A DNA stretch of 46,119 nucleotides from Helicobacter sp. Lineage in GTDB: Bacteria > Campylobacterota > Campylobacteria > Campylobacterales > Helicobacteraceae. The position numbers were made by a program, and so were the translations under genes. This document shows positions 33,614-42,754 of the stretch, piece after piece. The stretch lies in assembly GCF_022511165.1 (NCBI RefSeq), contig NZ_JAFLSB010000011.1:1-46119 (forward strand), in the 5' to 3' direction. The notes beneath the pieces were generated by a model, which did not search any database, was not told where the DNA came from, and saw only the letters and a program-made list of their open reading frames with translations. Within the stretch, counting starts at the first letter, position 1, and each line of letters starts with the position of its first letter.

Positions 33614-34444
33614 ATGAAAGCTATCATTTATGGATTTATTTTTTGTGCCACACTAAGCTTATATGGGGAAGTGATAGCAGGAGTAGCTTTGCGTGTAAAT
33701 GGCTATGCGATTACACTTTATGAGATTGAATCATTGCAAAAGCAGCTCAAAATCTCTCGGCAAGAAGCCATCGATATGCTGATTAATGAACGTTTAAAAG
33801 ATGATGAGATTGAACGTTTTAAGATTCATATTGATGATTTTAAAATTGATGAGGAAATTGCAAGTATTGCCGCAAATATGAATCTTAGCAAAGAGGAGCT
33901 TCTCTCTCGTGCAACACGCAATATGAGCCTACAAGAATATCGCGCACAAGTTAAAAAACAGCTCCAAACCAAAGAGCTTATGCAGAGAATCCTCGCCTCT
34001 AATATCAGTATTTCAAGCGAAGATGAGCTTTTAAATTATTATACGCATAATAAAAAAGATTTTATGATTCCCACACAAGTGCGTGTGGTGCGTTATTTTG
34101 CTCAAAATGATAATGATTTACAAAAAGCTATGGCTTCACCTAGAAAAGAGTTTAAGGGGGTGCAAAAATTTAATGAAACCATAGCGCTCTCCTCTCTTAA
34201 TGCACAAATTGCCCAAGTTTTTCTCAATACACCAAATAATGAATTCACACCCGTTCTTGCTACCGGTGGAAATGGGCTTGTGAGTTTTTTGATTAAGGAG
34301 CGTTTAGGCGAAAGACTGCTTAGTTTTGAAGAGGCAAAGCCTATAATTAATCAAAAAATTATGCTCAAAAAGGAGCAGAATATCATCAGCGAACATTTTA
34401 ATAAGATTCGCTCAAGTGCGAATATCATCACGCTTAGAGAATAA
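33614..34444 (+). CDS. SurA/PpiD N-domain periplasmic chaperone-like protein
   Basis: Exported protein, 276 residues, with signal peptide MKAIIYGFIFCATLSLYGEV. The mature part begins ALRVNGYAITLYEIES and continues with a helical region (EAIDMLINERLKDDE; LSRATRNMSLQEYRAQVKKQ), the SurA N-terminal fold. The C-terminal part aligns with a parvulin-like domain only in outline (FNETIALSS...LATGGNGLVSFLI), and the prolyl isomerase active site is not obvious. It probably assists outer-membrane protein folding. First gene of an operon that I recall as HP0659-HP0663. ATG 33614 has AAGGA 5 bases upstream; the frame's longer start at 33587 is rejected. Confidence 0.75.
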   Translation: MKAIIYGFIFCATLSLYGEVIAGVALRVNGYAITLYEIESLQKQLKISRQEAIDMLINERLKDDEIERFKIHIDDFKIDEEIASIAANMNLSKEELLSRATRNMSLQEYRAQVKKQLQTKELMQRILASNISISSEDELLNYYTHNKKDFMIPTQVRVVRYFAQNDNDLQKAMASPRKEFKGVQKFNETIALSSLNAQIAQVFLNTPNNEFTPVLATGGNGLVSFLIKERLGERLLSFEEAKPIINQKIMLKKEQNIISEHFNKIRSSANIITLRE

Positions 34445-34447
34445 ATA

Positions 34448-35533
34448 ATGTTTTCTTATACAGACCCGCTTGTTGGCATTATTATTCTTGTTGCCATTAT
34501 TGCCCTCGTGGCTTTGATTGATTATTATCGCAATCGCTACAATGATAAGAAAAAAGAGGCTTCTTTACACAATCTCACTAAATCTTATGAATTTATGGGA
34601 CTTACTCAAGGCGTAGAAGAGTTTCTTGCACTCTCAAATGACCCCATTCCCACCTTGCAATTTATTGCTAATGCGTATATCCAAAGCGGCAATACACAAG
34701 AAGCCATTAAAATTTATTTAAGCATTTTAGAAAGCTTGCCTCATTCCACAAATAGCGCAAAATCAAAAATCAAAATTGAGATTTTAGAAAACTTGGGAAG
34801 TGCGTATTATCGTGCAGGATTCTTACAAAGAGCAAAAAATGTGTTTTTGGAGATTCTAAAAAATTATCCAAGAAATCCACAAGTGCTTATCTATCTTCTC
34901 AACACCTATGAGCGTTTAAATGAATATAAAAATGCTATTGATGCGCTGATGTGTATTGAAGAGATTTATGAGAGTATGCCCTTAAACAAAAATGAGCAGT
35001 TTTTTCGTAGTCTCGAGCTGAATAAAGACTATCTCCACACGCTTTTACTCATTAATAAACACGATATAAGCCTCGCAGAAAAAATTGCTCAATTAAACCA
35101 AATGAAAGAGAAAGAACCAAGACTTGAGAAAATTATTCTTGCTTTTTTTAAGAGCGTCAATCACTCACTTTTTTGGCAAGAAATACCCAAAAGTAAGCAT
35201 AAAGAACATTTTATCGATATACTTTGGCTTTTTGAGCCTAAAGATTTGCCACTAGCAAGTATTACAGATAAGCCCATTCTTGATGTGTATCGCGCAAAGG
35301 GCTTAGTTATAGATAATGAGAGTTGTGATATTTTTGAGCTTGAAAATATGAGGATTTTAAAACGATATTCAAATATACCTGTGGATTTGAGCTTTGAGTA
35401 TCGCTGCCATAGCTGTAAGCAGGTTTTTCCATTTGAAAACGCAAGATGTTCGCATTGTGGGGAATTACTCAATAATGATGTGCTACTAAAAATACGAAAG
35501 ACTAATAATGAAGCAAGTTACTCTTTATTGTGA
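34448..35533 (+). CDS. LapB-like TPR protein with C-terminal zinc ribbon
   Basis: A 361-residue protein with an N-terminal membrane helix (VGIIILVAIIALVALIDYY), several TPR repeats (ILENLGSAYYRAGFLQRAKN; VLIYLLNTYERLNEYKNAID) and a C-terminal rubredoxin-like CxxC pair (RCHSC and CSHCGELL). This is the architecture of LapB/YciM, which coordinates LPS synthesis and stability of LpxC in E. coli. Whether it does this in Helicobacter is not known to me. It begins 3 bases after the upstream stop and overlaps rnhA by 26 bases. Confidence 0.75.
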   Translation: MFSYTDPLVGIIILVAIIALVALIDYYRNRYNDKKKEASLHNLTKSYEFMGLTQGVEEFLALSNDPIPTLQFIANAYIQSGNTQEAIKIYLSILESLPHSTNSAKSKIKIEILENLGSAYYRAGFLQRAKNVFLEILKNYPRNPQVLIYLLNTYERLNEYKNAIDALMCIEEIYESMPLNKNEQFFRSLELNKDYLHTLLLINKHDISLAEKIAQLNQMKEKEPRLEKIILAFFKSVNHSLFWQEIPKSKHKEHFIDILWLFEPKDLPLASITDKPILDVYRAKGLVIDNESCDIFELENMRILKRYSNIPVDLSFEYRCHSCKQVFPFENARCSHCGELLNNDVLLKIRKTNNEASYSLL

Positions 35534-35948
35534 TGGCAGCTCACTTGGCAATCCGGGTGCTGGTGGTTGGTGTGGAATCCTTAGCTTTGGCTCAAAACAA
35601 AAGATTCTAAGAGGTGGTGAGTTCAATACGACAAATAATCGTATGGAACTTTTGGCAGTGATAGAATCTCTCAAAGCCCTTAAAGAACCTTGTATTGTGG
35701 AGCTATATAGTGATTCTTCTTATGTATGCAATGGCATTAATGAATGGCTAAAAAAATGGGAGGCAAAGCAGTTTAAAAATGTCAAAAACCCTGATTTGTG
35801 GCAGAGTTATTTGCAAGTATCAGCTCCTCATCAGGTAAGGGCGCATTGGGTAAAAGGGCATAATGGTGTGCCACAAAATGAATTATGTGATAAACTTGCT
35901 AAAGAGAGCGCAAAGGGCTTTTTAGATAAAGGAGAAAACAATGCCTAA
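35508..35948 (+). CDS. rnhA: Ribonuclease HI
   Basis: Degrades RNA in RNA-DNA hybrids. The acidic active site is visible: Asp9 in YCDGSSLGNPG, Glu in NNRMELLAVIESL and Asp in YSDSSYV, with the late Asp in NELCDKLAK. HWVKGHNG is also conserved. Length 146 is normal. It starts inside lapB and overlaps rnc by 8 bases. Confidence 0.96.
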   Translation: MKQVTLYCDGSSLGNPGAGGWCGILSFGSKQKILRGGEFNTTNNRMELLAVIESLKALKEPCIVELYSDSSYVCNGINEWLKKWEAKQFKNVKNPDLWQSYLQVSAPHQVRAHWVKGHNGVPQNELCDKLAKESAKGFLDKGENNA

Positions 35949-36672
35949 ACATACTCATTTGCCCAAAGAGCCACATTTGCTTGAAGAAAAAATTGGCTAT
36001 CATTTTAATAATCCCGCCCTTTTGCTTGAGGCTCTCACGCATAAGAGCTGCAAAAAAACTTATAATAATGAGCGTTTAGAGTTTTTAGGCGATGCTGTGC
36101 TTGATTTGCTTGTGGGAGAGTATTTGTTTGCAAAGTTTCCTCACGCAAAAGAGGGGGAATTAAGCAAGCTTCGCGCGTGTATTGTCAATGAAAAAGGCTT
36201 TATGAAACTTGCCACATCACTTGATTTAGGGGATTTTCTTTATATTTCAAATAGTGAAGAAAATAATAAGGGGCGAGAGAAAGCCTCTATCCTCTCTAAT
36301 GCCTTTGAAGCACTTATTGGAGCGATTTATTTAGAATCCCAGCTTACATATTTAAGCGACATTGTATATCATTTGCTTGAAAAAAATTATGCAAAAATAG
36401 ATCTCCCCTCTCTTTTTATGGACTATAAAACCGCTTTGCAGGAGCTTACACATGCTCTTTGTGGCGAGATTCCAACTTATGAGCTAGTAAGTGAATCTGG
36501 ACCTGATCATCATAAAAGCTTTGAAATTGCTCTGCTTGTGCAGGGTGTAGAGTATGCGCGAGGAGTGGGGCATTCCAAAAAAGAGGCACAGCAACAAAGT
36601 GCGCGCATAGCGTATGAGAAATTTAAAAGTAAGCTAAAGGCTCAAGATTCTAAAAACAAGGAGAAAAAATGA
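35941..36672 (+). CDS. rnc: Ribonuclease III
   Basis: Double-strand-specific ribonuclease that processes rRNA and mRNA. The signature NERLEFLGDAVLDLL lies near residue 40, and the second acidic site is in SNAFEALIGAIYLE. The C-terminal double-stranded RNA-binding domain runs from DYKTALQELTHA to AQQQSARIAYEKF. 243 residues. Overlaps aroC by ATGA. Confidence 0.96.
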   Translation: MPKHTHLPKEPHLLEEKIGYHFNNPALLLEALTHKSCKKTYNNERLEFLGDAVLDLLVGEYLFAKFPHAKEGELSKLRACIVNEKGFMKLATSLDLGDFLYISNSEENNKGREKASILSNAFEALIGAIYLESQLTYLSDIVYHLLEKNYAKIDLPSLFMDYKTALQELTHALCGEIPTYELVSESGPDHHKSFEIALLVQGVEYARGVGHSKKEAQQQSARIAYEKFKSKLKAQDSKNKEKK

Positions 36673-37748
36673 ATACCTTTGGCAAGGCGTTTCGTGTAAG
36701 CACCTTTGGAGAATCCCACGGCAGTGGTATAGGCTGTGTGATTGATGGTGTGCCTGCGGGTTTGGGCATTGATGAAGCATTTTTGGAATCTGCTCTGCTT
36801 GAGCGCGCACCCGGGCGCAACGCGTATGCTACACAGCGCAAAGAACCTGATAGGGTGGAGATTCTAAGTGGTGTATTTGAAGGGGTAAGCACCGGCACGC
36901 CTATTGGGCTATGGGTGGCAAATACAGCAAGTAAAAGTAGCGATTATGAGAATATCAAAAACATTTTTCGTCCCGGACACGCAGATTTTACATATTTCAA
37001 AAAATATGGCATAAGAGATTATCGCGGTGGGGGGAGAAGCTCGGCACGCGAGAGTGTGGCAAGAGTAGCCGCGGGGGCGATTGCTCAAATGCTTTTAAAA
37101 GAATGTGGCATCAAGGTAGAGAGTGGGATTTATGCGATTGGTGATGTTATAGCCAAAGAATATGATTTTGCTTATGCAAGAGAGAGTGAGATTTTTGCCC
37201 TTGATAAGATGTGTGAAGAAGCGCAAAAAGCACTCATACAAGAAGCCAAAAACACCCACGATAGCATAGGTGGAGTAGCACTTGTGCGCGCACTTGGAAT
37301 CCCTGCAGGGCTAGGAGAGCCACTCTATCATCGACTTGATGGAGCATTAGCAGAAGCGCTTATGGGACTTAATGCGGTTAAGGCGGTTGAAATTGGAGAT
37401 GGCATCAATGCAAGTAGGCAAAAGGCAAGTGAGCATAATGATCAAATGAATGCGCAAGGTTTTATGAGCAATCACAGCGGAGGAGTACTTGGCGGGATAA
37501 GTAATGGCAACACACTTTTGCTTAAAGCCCATTTTAAGCCAACGCCAAGTATTTTTATCCCCCAACACACGCTTGATACACATTTTACCGAACAAATATG
37601 CCATATTAAAGGGCGGCACGATCCTTGCGTGGCAGTGCGTGGCAGTGTGGTGGCTAAGGCTATGGTTGCGCTTGTATTAGCAGATATGCTTTTATTGCAC
37701 ACAACCTCACAGCTACGATTTATTAAAAAAGTATATGAAAGCTTATAG
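36669..37748 (+). CDS. aroC: Chorismate synthase
   Basis: Last step of the shikimate pathway, converting EPSP to chorismate with reduced FMN. Conserved segments are FRVSTFGESHG, the basic RPGHADFTYFKKYG, DYRGGGRSSARES and NHSGGVLGGISNG. 359 residues, normal. Ends the five-gene operon that starts at 33614. Confidence 0.97.
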   Translation: MNTFGKAFRVSTFGESHGSGIGCVIDGVPAGLGIDEAFLESALLERAPGRNAYATQRKEPDRVEILSGVFEGVSTGTPIGLWVANTASKSSDYENIKNIFRPGHADFTYFKKYGIRDYRGGGRSSARESVARVAAGAIAQMLLKECGIKVESGIYAIGDVIAKEYDFAYARESEIFALDKMCEEAQKALIQEAKNTHDSIGGVALVRALGIPAGLGEPLYHRLDGALAEALMGLNAVKAVEIGDGINASRQKASEHNDQMNAQGFMSNHSGGVLGGISNGNTLLLKAHFKPTPSIFIPQHTLDTHFTEQICHIKGRHDPCVAVRGSVVAKAMVALVLADMLLLHTTSQLRFIKKVYESL

Positions 37749-37768
37749 CTATTAAAGCAAAAAGATTC

Positions 37769-37774
37769 TATAAT
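37769..37774 (+). promoter_or_regulatory. Probable gatA-guaB promoter -10 element
   Basis: TATAAT 24 bases before the gatA ATG, overlapping the end of an AGATTCT heptamer, with AAGGAG (37788-37793) as ribosome site. Confidence 0.5.
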
Positions 37775-37797
37775 TTTAAGCTTATCAAGGAGCGGAT

Positions 37798-39138
37798 ATG
37801 ATCACACTTAAAGAAGCGCTTACTAAAAGCGAAAATGAACTCAAAGAAATAAAACAACTCATTACCCAAAAAGTCAAAGAAAATATAGAGCTTAATGCGT
37901 ATATTGGAGAGATACAAGAAAGTGGAAGCGGTGTGCCAATCCTCATTAAAGATAATATTAATGTGAAAGGGTGGGAAATCACTTGTGCGAGTAAGATTCT
38001 AAAAGGCTACATCTCTCCTTATAATGCAGAGGTGATTACACAGCTTCATCATAATAAAATGTGTGCTTTTGGACGCGCAAATATGGACGAATTTGCAATG
38101 GGTAGCACCACAGAATCAAGCTGCTATGGCAGGGTAAAAAATCCCCTTGATACTTCTCGTGTGCCCGGGGGCAGCAGTGGAGGGAGCGCGGCGGCAGTGG
38201 CTGCGGGATTAGCTATTGCTTCATTAGGCAGTGATACAGGTGGCTCTATACGACAGCCCGCAGGATTTTGTGGTTGTGTGGGCTTAAAACCTAGCTATGG
38301 GAGAGTGAGCCGCTATGGTTTAGTCGCTTATAGCTCAAGCCTAGATCAAATAGGACCCATTACGCAAAATGTTGAAGATGCTGCTCTTTTACTTGATGCC
38401 ATAAGTGGATATGATGAGAAAGATTCCACAAGTGTAAAACTCCCGCCTCTTAATACTTTTAAAAATCTCAACTCAAATGCCCGCTATAAAATCGCCGTGC
38501 TCAAAGATTTTCTTAAAGATGCAACAAAAGAAGTGCAGGAAGCCTATGAGCAAACAATAAAAGTGCTTGAATCAATGGGGCATAGCATTGTGGAAAAATC
38601 AATGCTTGATACACGTTATCATATCTCCACTTATTATATCATTTGCACAGCGGAGGCAAGCTCCAACCTTGCGCGTTTTGATGGTGTGCGCTATGGTACA
38701 AGAGCGCAAGGGGAAAGCCTAAAAGATATGTATTATAATACACGCAGTGCGTATTTTGGCGAGGAAGTCAAAAGACGCATTTTACTTGGGAGCTTTGTGT
38801 TAAGTAGCGGATATTATGATGCCTACTATCTTAAAGCTCAACAAGTGCGCAAAAAAATTTGTGCAGAATATGAAGAAATTTTTAATGAATGTGATGTCAT
38901 TCTCCTCCCTATCGCTCCTAGCGTTGCTCCTAAATTTGGCGCGACACATTCCCCCCTAGAAATGTATTTAAGTGATATTTATACGATTGGTGTGAATCTT
39001 GCCGGACTCCCTGCTTTATGTATGCCTGTGGGTAAAGACGAGAGTGGCTTAAGCATTGGTATGCAGCTTATAGGAGCAAAATTTAAAGAGCAGACAATCC
39101 TCAATGCCGCCTATGGATTAGAAAAAGAACTTGCCTAA
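37798..39138 (+). CDS. gatA: Glutamyl-tRNA(Gln) amidotransferase subunit A
   Basis: Amidase subunit of GatCAB, which turns Glu-tRNA(Gln) into Gln-tRNA(Gln) by releasing ammonia from glutamine. The Ser-cisSer-Lys triad is present: Lys in PILIKDNINVKG, Ser in GGSSGGSAAAVAAG and Ser in GSDTGGSIRQPAGF. 446 residues. gatB and gatC are elsewhere. guaB follows after 9 bases. Confidence 0.96.
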   Translation: MITLKEALTKSENELKEIKQLITQKVKENIELNAYIGEIQESGSGVPILIKDNINVKGWEITCASKILKGYISPYNAEVITQLHHNKMCAFGRANMDEFAMGSTTESSCYGRVKNPLDTSRVPGGSSGGSAAAVAAGLAIASLGSDTGGSIRQPAGFCGCVGLKPSYGRVSRYGLVAYSSSLDQIGPITQNVEDAALLLDAISGYDEKDSTSVKLPPLNTFKNLNSNARYKIAVLKDFLKDATKEVQEAYEQTIKVLESMGHSIVEKSMLDTRYHISTYYIICTAEASSNLARFDGVRYGTRAQGESLKDMYYNTRSAYFGEEVKRRILLGSFVLSSGYYDAYYLKAQQVRKKICAEYEEIFNECDVILLPIAPSVAPKFGATHSPLEMYLSDIYTIGVNLAGLPALCMPVGKDESGLSIGMQLIGAKFKEQTILNAAYGLEKELA

Positions 39139-39147
39139 GGAGAAATT

Positions 39148-40593
39148 ATGAAAATCACGCAAAAAGCCCTTACTTTTGAAGATGTTTTGCTCATTCCTGC
39201 ATATTCAGAGATTCTCCCCCAAGAAGTCAATACACAAACGATGTTAAGCAAAAATATCTCGCTGAATATTCCCCTTGTGAGCGCAGCAATGGATACGGTT
39301 ACAGAATACCGCACAGCCATTGCTATGGCGCGTTTAGGAGGAATTGGGATTATTCACAAAAATATGGATATTGCTACACAAGTAGAGCAAATCAAACGCG
39401 TAAAAAAGAGTGAGAGCGGTGTGATTGTTGATCCTATTTATATTCGCGCAGATAGCACTTTAGCTGATGCAAAAGCCATTACTGATAATTACAAAATTTC
39501 AGGTGTGCCGGTGGTTGATGAATATGGCAAACTCATTGGGATTTTGACTAATCGCGATGTGCGCTTTGAACACGATCTAAATAAGCTTGTAGGGGAGCTA
39601 ATGACAAGAGAATCTCTTGTTACTGCAAAGGTTGGCACAACTTTGGAGGAAGCAAAGGATATTATGCACCAAAATAGAATCGAAAAGCTCCCTATTGTTG
39701 ATGAGCATTACACACTTAAGGGGCTAATTACCATTAAAGATATACAAAAACGTATAGAATATCCTCATTCGTGCAAGGATAGTTTTGGGCGGCTAAAAGT
39801 GGGTGCAGCAATTGGCGTGAAGCAGTTTGAGCGAGCAGAAGCTCTCACTGAAGCCGGGGCTGATGTGCTTGTGCTTGATTGTGCGCACGGGCATTCTATC
39901 AATGCGATTAAAACTTTGGAAAAGATTAAATCTAAGCTCACTATTGATGTGATTGTGGGCAATGTCGTAACTGCGCAGGCAACGCAAGATTTAATTTCAG
40001 CAGGAGCAGATGCAGTAAAAGTAGGCATAGGACCGGGGAGTATCTGCACCACACGCATTGTTGCAGGCGTGGGTATGCCTCAAATTTCTGCTATTGATAT
40101 GTGCGCACAGGTGGCAAAAAAGCATAATGTTCCTATTATTGCTGATGGTGGCATAAAATATTCAGGTGATATTGCCAAAGCCCTAGCTGTTGGAGCTTCA
40201 AGTGTGATGATAGGTAGCCTCCTTGCAGGGACAGAAGAATCACCCGGAGATATTATCATCTACCAAGGCAGACAATATAAAAGCTATCGTGGTATGGGCA
40301 GTATGGGCGCTATGGCAAGAGGCAGTGCGGATAGATATTTCCAAGAGGGCACAGCGCAAGATAAGCTTGTGCCTGAAGGCGTGGAAGGACGGGTGCCTTA
40401 TCGTGGCAAAGTCGGCGATGTGATTCATCAGCTTATCGGCGGTCTTAAATCATCAATGGGGTATCTAGGAAGTAAGGATATTGATACATTATGGGAGAAG
40501 GCAAGTTTTGTAGAGATTACTTCAGCAGGCTTACGAGAATCCCATGTGCACGATGTAGATATTACAAAAGAAGCACCAAATTACCACGGCTAA
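39148..40593 (+). CDS. guaB: Inosine-5'-monophosphate dehydrogenase
   Basis: NAD-dependent oxidation of IMP to XMP, committing to guanine nucleotides. The N-terminus LTFEDVLLIPAYSE, a pair of CBS domains (about 95-205), the catalytic Cys in GPGSICTTRIV and the flap YRGMGSMGAMARGSADRYF are all readable. 481 residues. The ribosome site AAGGAG is 6 bases upstream. Order gatA-guaB is shared with H. pylori as I recall it. Confidence 0.97.
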   Translation: MKITQKALTFEDVLLIPAYSEILPQEVNTQTMLSKNISLNIPLVSAAMDTVTEYRTAIAMARLGGIGIIHKNMDIATQVEQIKRVKKSESGVIVDPIYIRADSTLADAKAITDNYKISGVPVVDEYGKLIGILTNRDVRFEHDLNKLVGELMTRESLVTAKVGTTLEEAKDIMHQNRIEKLPIVDEHYTLKGLITIKDIQKRIEYPHSCKDSFGRLKVGAAIGVKQFERAEALTEAGADVLVLDCAHGHSINAIKTLEKIKSKLTIDVIVGNVVTAQATQDLISAGADAVKVGIGPGSICTTRIVAGVGMPQISAIDMCAQVAKKHNVPIIADGGIKYSGDIAKALAVGASSVMIGSLLAGTEESPGDIIIYQGRQYKSYRGMGSMGAMARGSADRYFQEGTAQDKLVPEGVEGRVPYRGKVGDVIHQLIGGLKSSMGYLGSKDIDTLWEKASFVEITSAGLRESHVHDVDITKEAPNYHG

Positions 40594-40602
40594 GGATAAA
40601 TA

Positions 40603-40893
40603 ATGCCCAGTAAAAATACTCAAAAAACAAAGATAGCACAAGAAAATGCACCCTCTCTTTTAAAGTCTTCTTCCTTAGAATCCACACAAGAGCAGCAAGC
40701 AGAAGAATCTGTGCAAGAGCAGGATTTTGAGGATTTGCTTGAGAAAGCAAAGCTTGTGCTTAATAAGCTTAATACCCAAGAAATTACACTTAAAGAATCC
40801 CTTGCTCTTTATGAGCGCGGTATGCAAAGCCTCAAAAGCGCAGAAGAAATTTTAGAGCAAGCAAAGTTGCGCTATCAAGAGTTCAAAGATTAG
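40603..40893 (+). CDS. xseB: Exodeoxyribonuclease VII small subunit
   Basis: 96 residues. The C-terminal 65 match XseB: FEDLLEKAKLVLNKLNTQE, then LKESLALYERGMQSLK and EEILEQAKLRYQEF. The N-terminal 35 residues are a low-complexity Lys/Ser/Gln/Glu extension. The partner XseA is not in the window. fliR starts 5 bases after its stop. Confidence 0.88.
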   Translation: MPSKNTQKTKIAQENAPSLLKSSSLESTQEQQAEESVQEQDFEDLLEKAKLVLNKLNTQEITLKESLALYERGMQSLKSAEEILEQAKLRYQEFKD

Positions 40894-40898
40894 ATTCT

Positions 40899-41675
40899 AT
40901 GGAGCTTATTGCTTATATTACCCAACCCAATAATGTTGCTGTATTCTTACTTTTACTCGCACGATTTAGCGGAGTCTTCGCGTTTTTTCCTTTTTTTGAT
41001 AATCAACTTATTAGTATTAATGTGCGTGCAGCAATGGTTTTTTTTATGAGTGTGGCATTTTTCCCTCTAGCAAGCACACATCTGCCAGATATGAGTATGG
41101 TAGAATTTATGATTGCTGCTTTATTTGAGATAATGTTGGGCTTTATCGCCTCTATTTGTTTGCAAATTGTATTTGCAATGTTGAGTTTTGGTGGAGAGCT
41201 TATTAGCTTCACTATGGGGCTTACAATGGCAAGTGCGTATGATCCTGTAAGTGGCGCACAAAAACCCATTATCGCACAGCTCATTGCTATTTTGGCTCTG
41301 CTCATTGCCCTTAGCCTTGATTTTCACCACACTATTTTTCTTATTATTTCTCATAGTCTCAATGCCACACCACTTGGAAGCTTTGTCTTTGAGCCAAAGA
41401 GTGTGGGTTATTTTGTCAAGGCTTTTGGCAATATCTTTGCCGTTGGATTCTCTATGGCTTTTCCTATTTTGGCGATTATTTTGCTCTCTGATGTGATTTT
41501 TGGTATGATTATGAAAACTCACCCCCAATTTAATCTCCTTGCTATTGGTTTTCCTGTGAAAATCGCCATTGCTTTTATCGTGTTACTTTTTACCATTTCT
41601 ACGATTATCTTTACATTCAAAAATGAGTTAAAAAATGCGTTTCTTGCAGTGGGTAAATTATTTTTGGGGCAGTAG
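40899..41675 (+). CDS. fliR: Flagellar export apparatus protein FliR
   Basis: Core export gate subunit of the flagellar type III system, 258 residues with about six membrane helices. Typical elements are LLLARFSGVFAFFPFFDNQ, the ELISFTMGLTMASAYDP segment and GMIMKTHPQFNLLAIGFPVK. The ATG follows AGATTCT without a clear ribosome site, so coupling to xseB is likely. Confidence 0.94.
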   Translation: MELIAYITQPNNVAVFLLLLARFSGVFAFFPFFDNQLISINVRAAMVFFMSVAFFPLASTHLPDMSMVEFMIAALFEIMLGFIASICLQIVFAMLSFGGELISFTMGLTMASAYDPVSGAQKPIIAQLIAILALLIALSLDFHHTIFLIISHSLNATPLGSFVFEPKSVGYFVKAFGNIFAVGFSMAFPILAIILLSDVIFGMIMKTHPQFNLLAIGFPVKIAIAFIVLLFTISTIIFTFKNELKNAFLAVGKLFLGQ

Positions 41676-41732
41676 ATGCGAATTAAATTGTTAAAAGATT
41701 CTAGATACTAAGTTTTTATGTTTTATTTGTAT

Positions 41733-42074
41733 TTATAAATGTGTCAAAATCTCACTTTGCACAAGCATTACATAACAAATCGTGCCACAAATAATACTCA
41801 CTGCGGGAATCTTCAAGCAAAGATGCACGAATGTAACTACACATACAGAAATAATTTCATTTAAGCCATAGGGAGATTGGCTCAAATCCATATCCTTAAG
41901 GCAATACACAATAAGCATTGCAATAATTGCGCTTGGCAGAACCTTGCCTAAAAAAATAATATACGCAGGAGTAGATTTTGCAAAAATAAGAAAAGGCAAA
42001 CATCTACTTAAAAGTGTATTTAAGCCAATAAGCGCAACAAGTGCGATTGAGTGTAATATTTCATCTGGACTCAA
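41733..42074 (-). CDS. azlD: Branched-chain amino acid exporter, small subunit (AzlD)
   Basis: 113-residue membrane protein with four helices. The segment LNTLLSRCLPFLIF and FLGKVLPSAIIAMLIVYCLK are characteristic of AzlD. It works with AzlC in branched-chain amino acid export. Start overlaps the azlC end by 14 bases. Confidence 0.88.
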   Translation of the reverse strand: MSPDEILHSIALVALIGLNTLLSRCLPFLIFAKSTPAYIIFLGKVLPSAIIAMLIVYCLKDMDLSQSPYGLNEIISVCVVTFVHLCLKIPAVSIICGTICYVMLVQSEILTHL

Positions 42075-42753
42075 ATGACCTCCTTTTGAGGCTTAGCACA
42101 ATGCAGATTCCAACAAGTGAGGGGAGCAAAAAATGCTCTGTACCAAAAATGCACAAACACACAAGGCTTACGATAATACCAATAAGCGCAGGAGCGCGCA
42201 TTGTTTTATTGCGCCATTGCTCGATAAAAATCACTACAAAAATCGCACTTATCACAAAATCTAGCCCCTTTGGATCAAAACTAAGCTTTGATCCAAGCCA
42301 CGCCCCAAGCACACTGCCTACAATCCAATAGATTTGATTAAGAAAAGAAATAAAAAAATCAAACCATTGCCTATCTACCCCCTCTTTTGGCTTTTTAAGA
42401 TTGAGAAGAGCTAAAGTTTCATCAGTGAGGGAGTAAATCATATAATAAGACTTTTTGCCCATTTTTTTGAAACGTTCAAGCATACTGATAGCATAGAAAA
42501 TTTGTCGCGCATTAATCATTGAGACGACTAAAAAACTCTCCCATAGCCCCACGCCACTTGCCATAAGCCCCACGCTCACAAATTGTGTCGTGCCTCCATA
42601 AATCACTACACCCATTGCAAGCGCCCATAACACGCCATAGCCTGATTTTTCAAGCAAAATACCAAAGACGCTCCCCATAAAGACATAGCCAAGCATAATA
42701 GGAATCGTATGCGGAAAGGCATCTTTGAGTGCGGGGAGAATATGCGAGGGCAT
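42061..42753 (-). CDS. azlC: Branched-chain amino acid exporter, large subunit (AzlC)
   Basis: 230-residue membrane protein of the AzlC family: IPIMLGYVFMGSVFGILLEK, GGTTQFVSVGLMASG and SMINARQIFYAISML are typical. ATG 42753 lies one base after the argS stop, suggesting coupled translation; the longer frame to 42783 would overlap argS. Last pair of the argS operon. Confidence 0.88.
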   Translation of the reverse strand: MPSHILPALKDAFPHTIPIMLGYVFMGSVFGILLEKSGYGVLWALAMGVVIYGGTTQFVSVGLMASGVGLWESFLVVSMINARQIFYAISMLERFKKMGKKSYYMIYSLTDETLALLNLKKPKEGVDRQWFDFFISFLNQIYWIVGSVLGAWLGSKLSFDPKGLDFVISAIFVVIFIEQWRNKTMRAPALIGIIVSLVCLCIFGTEHFLLPSLVGICIVLSLKRRSFESR

Positions 42754-42754
42754 T

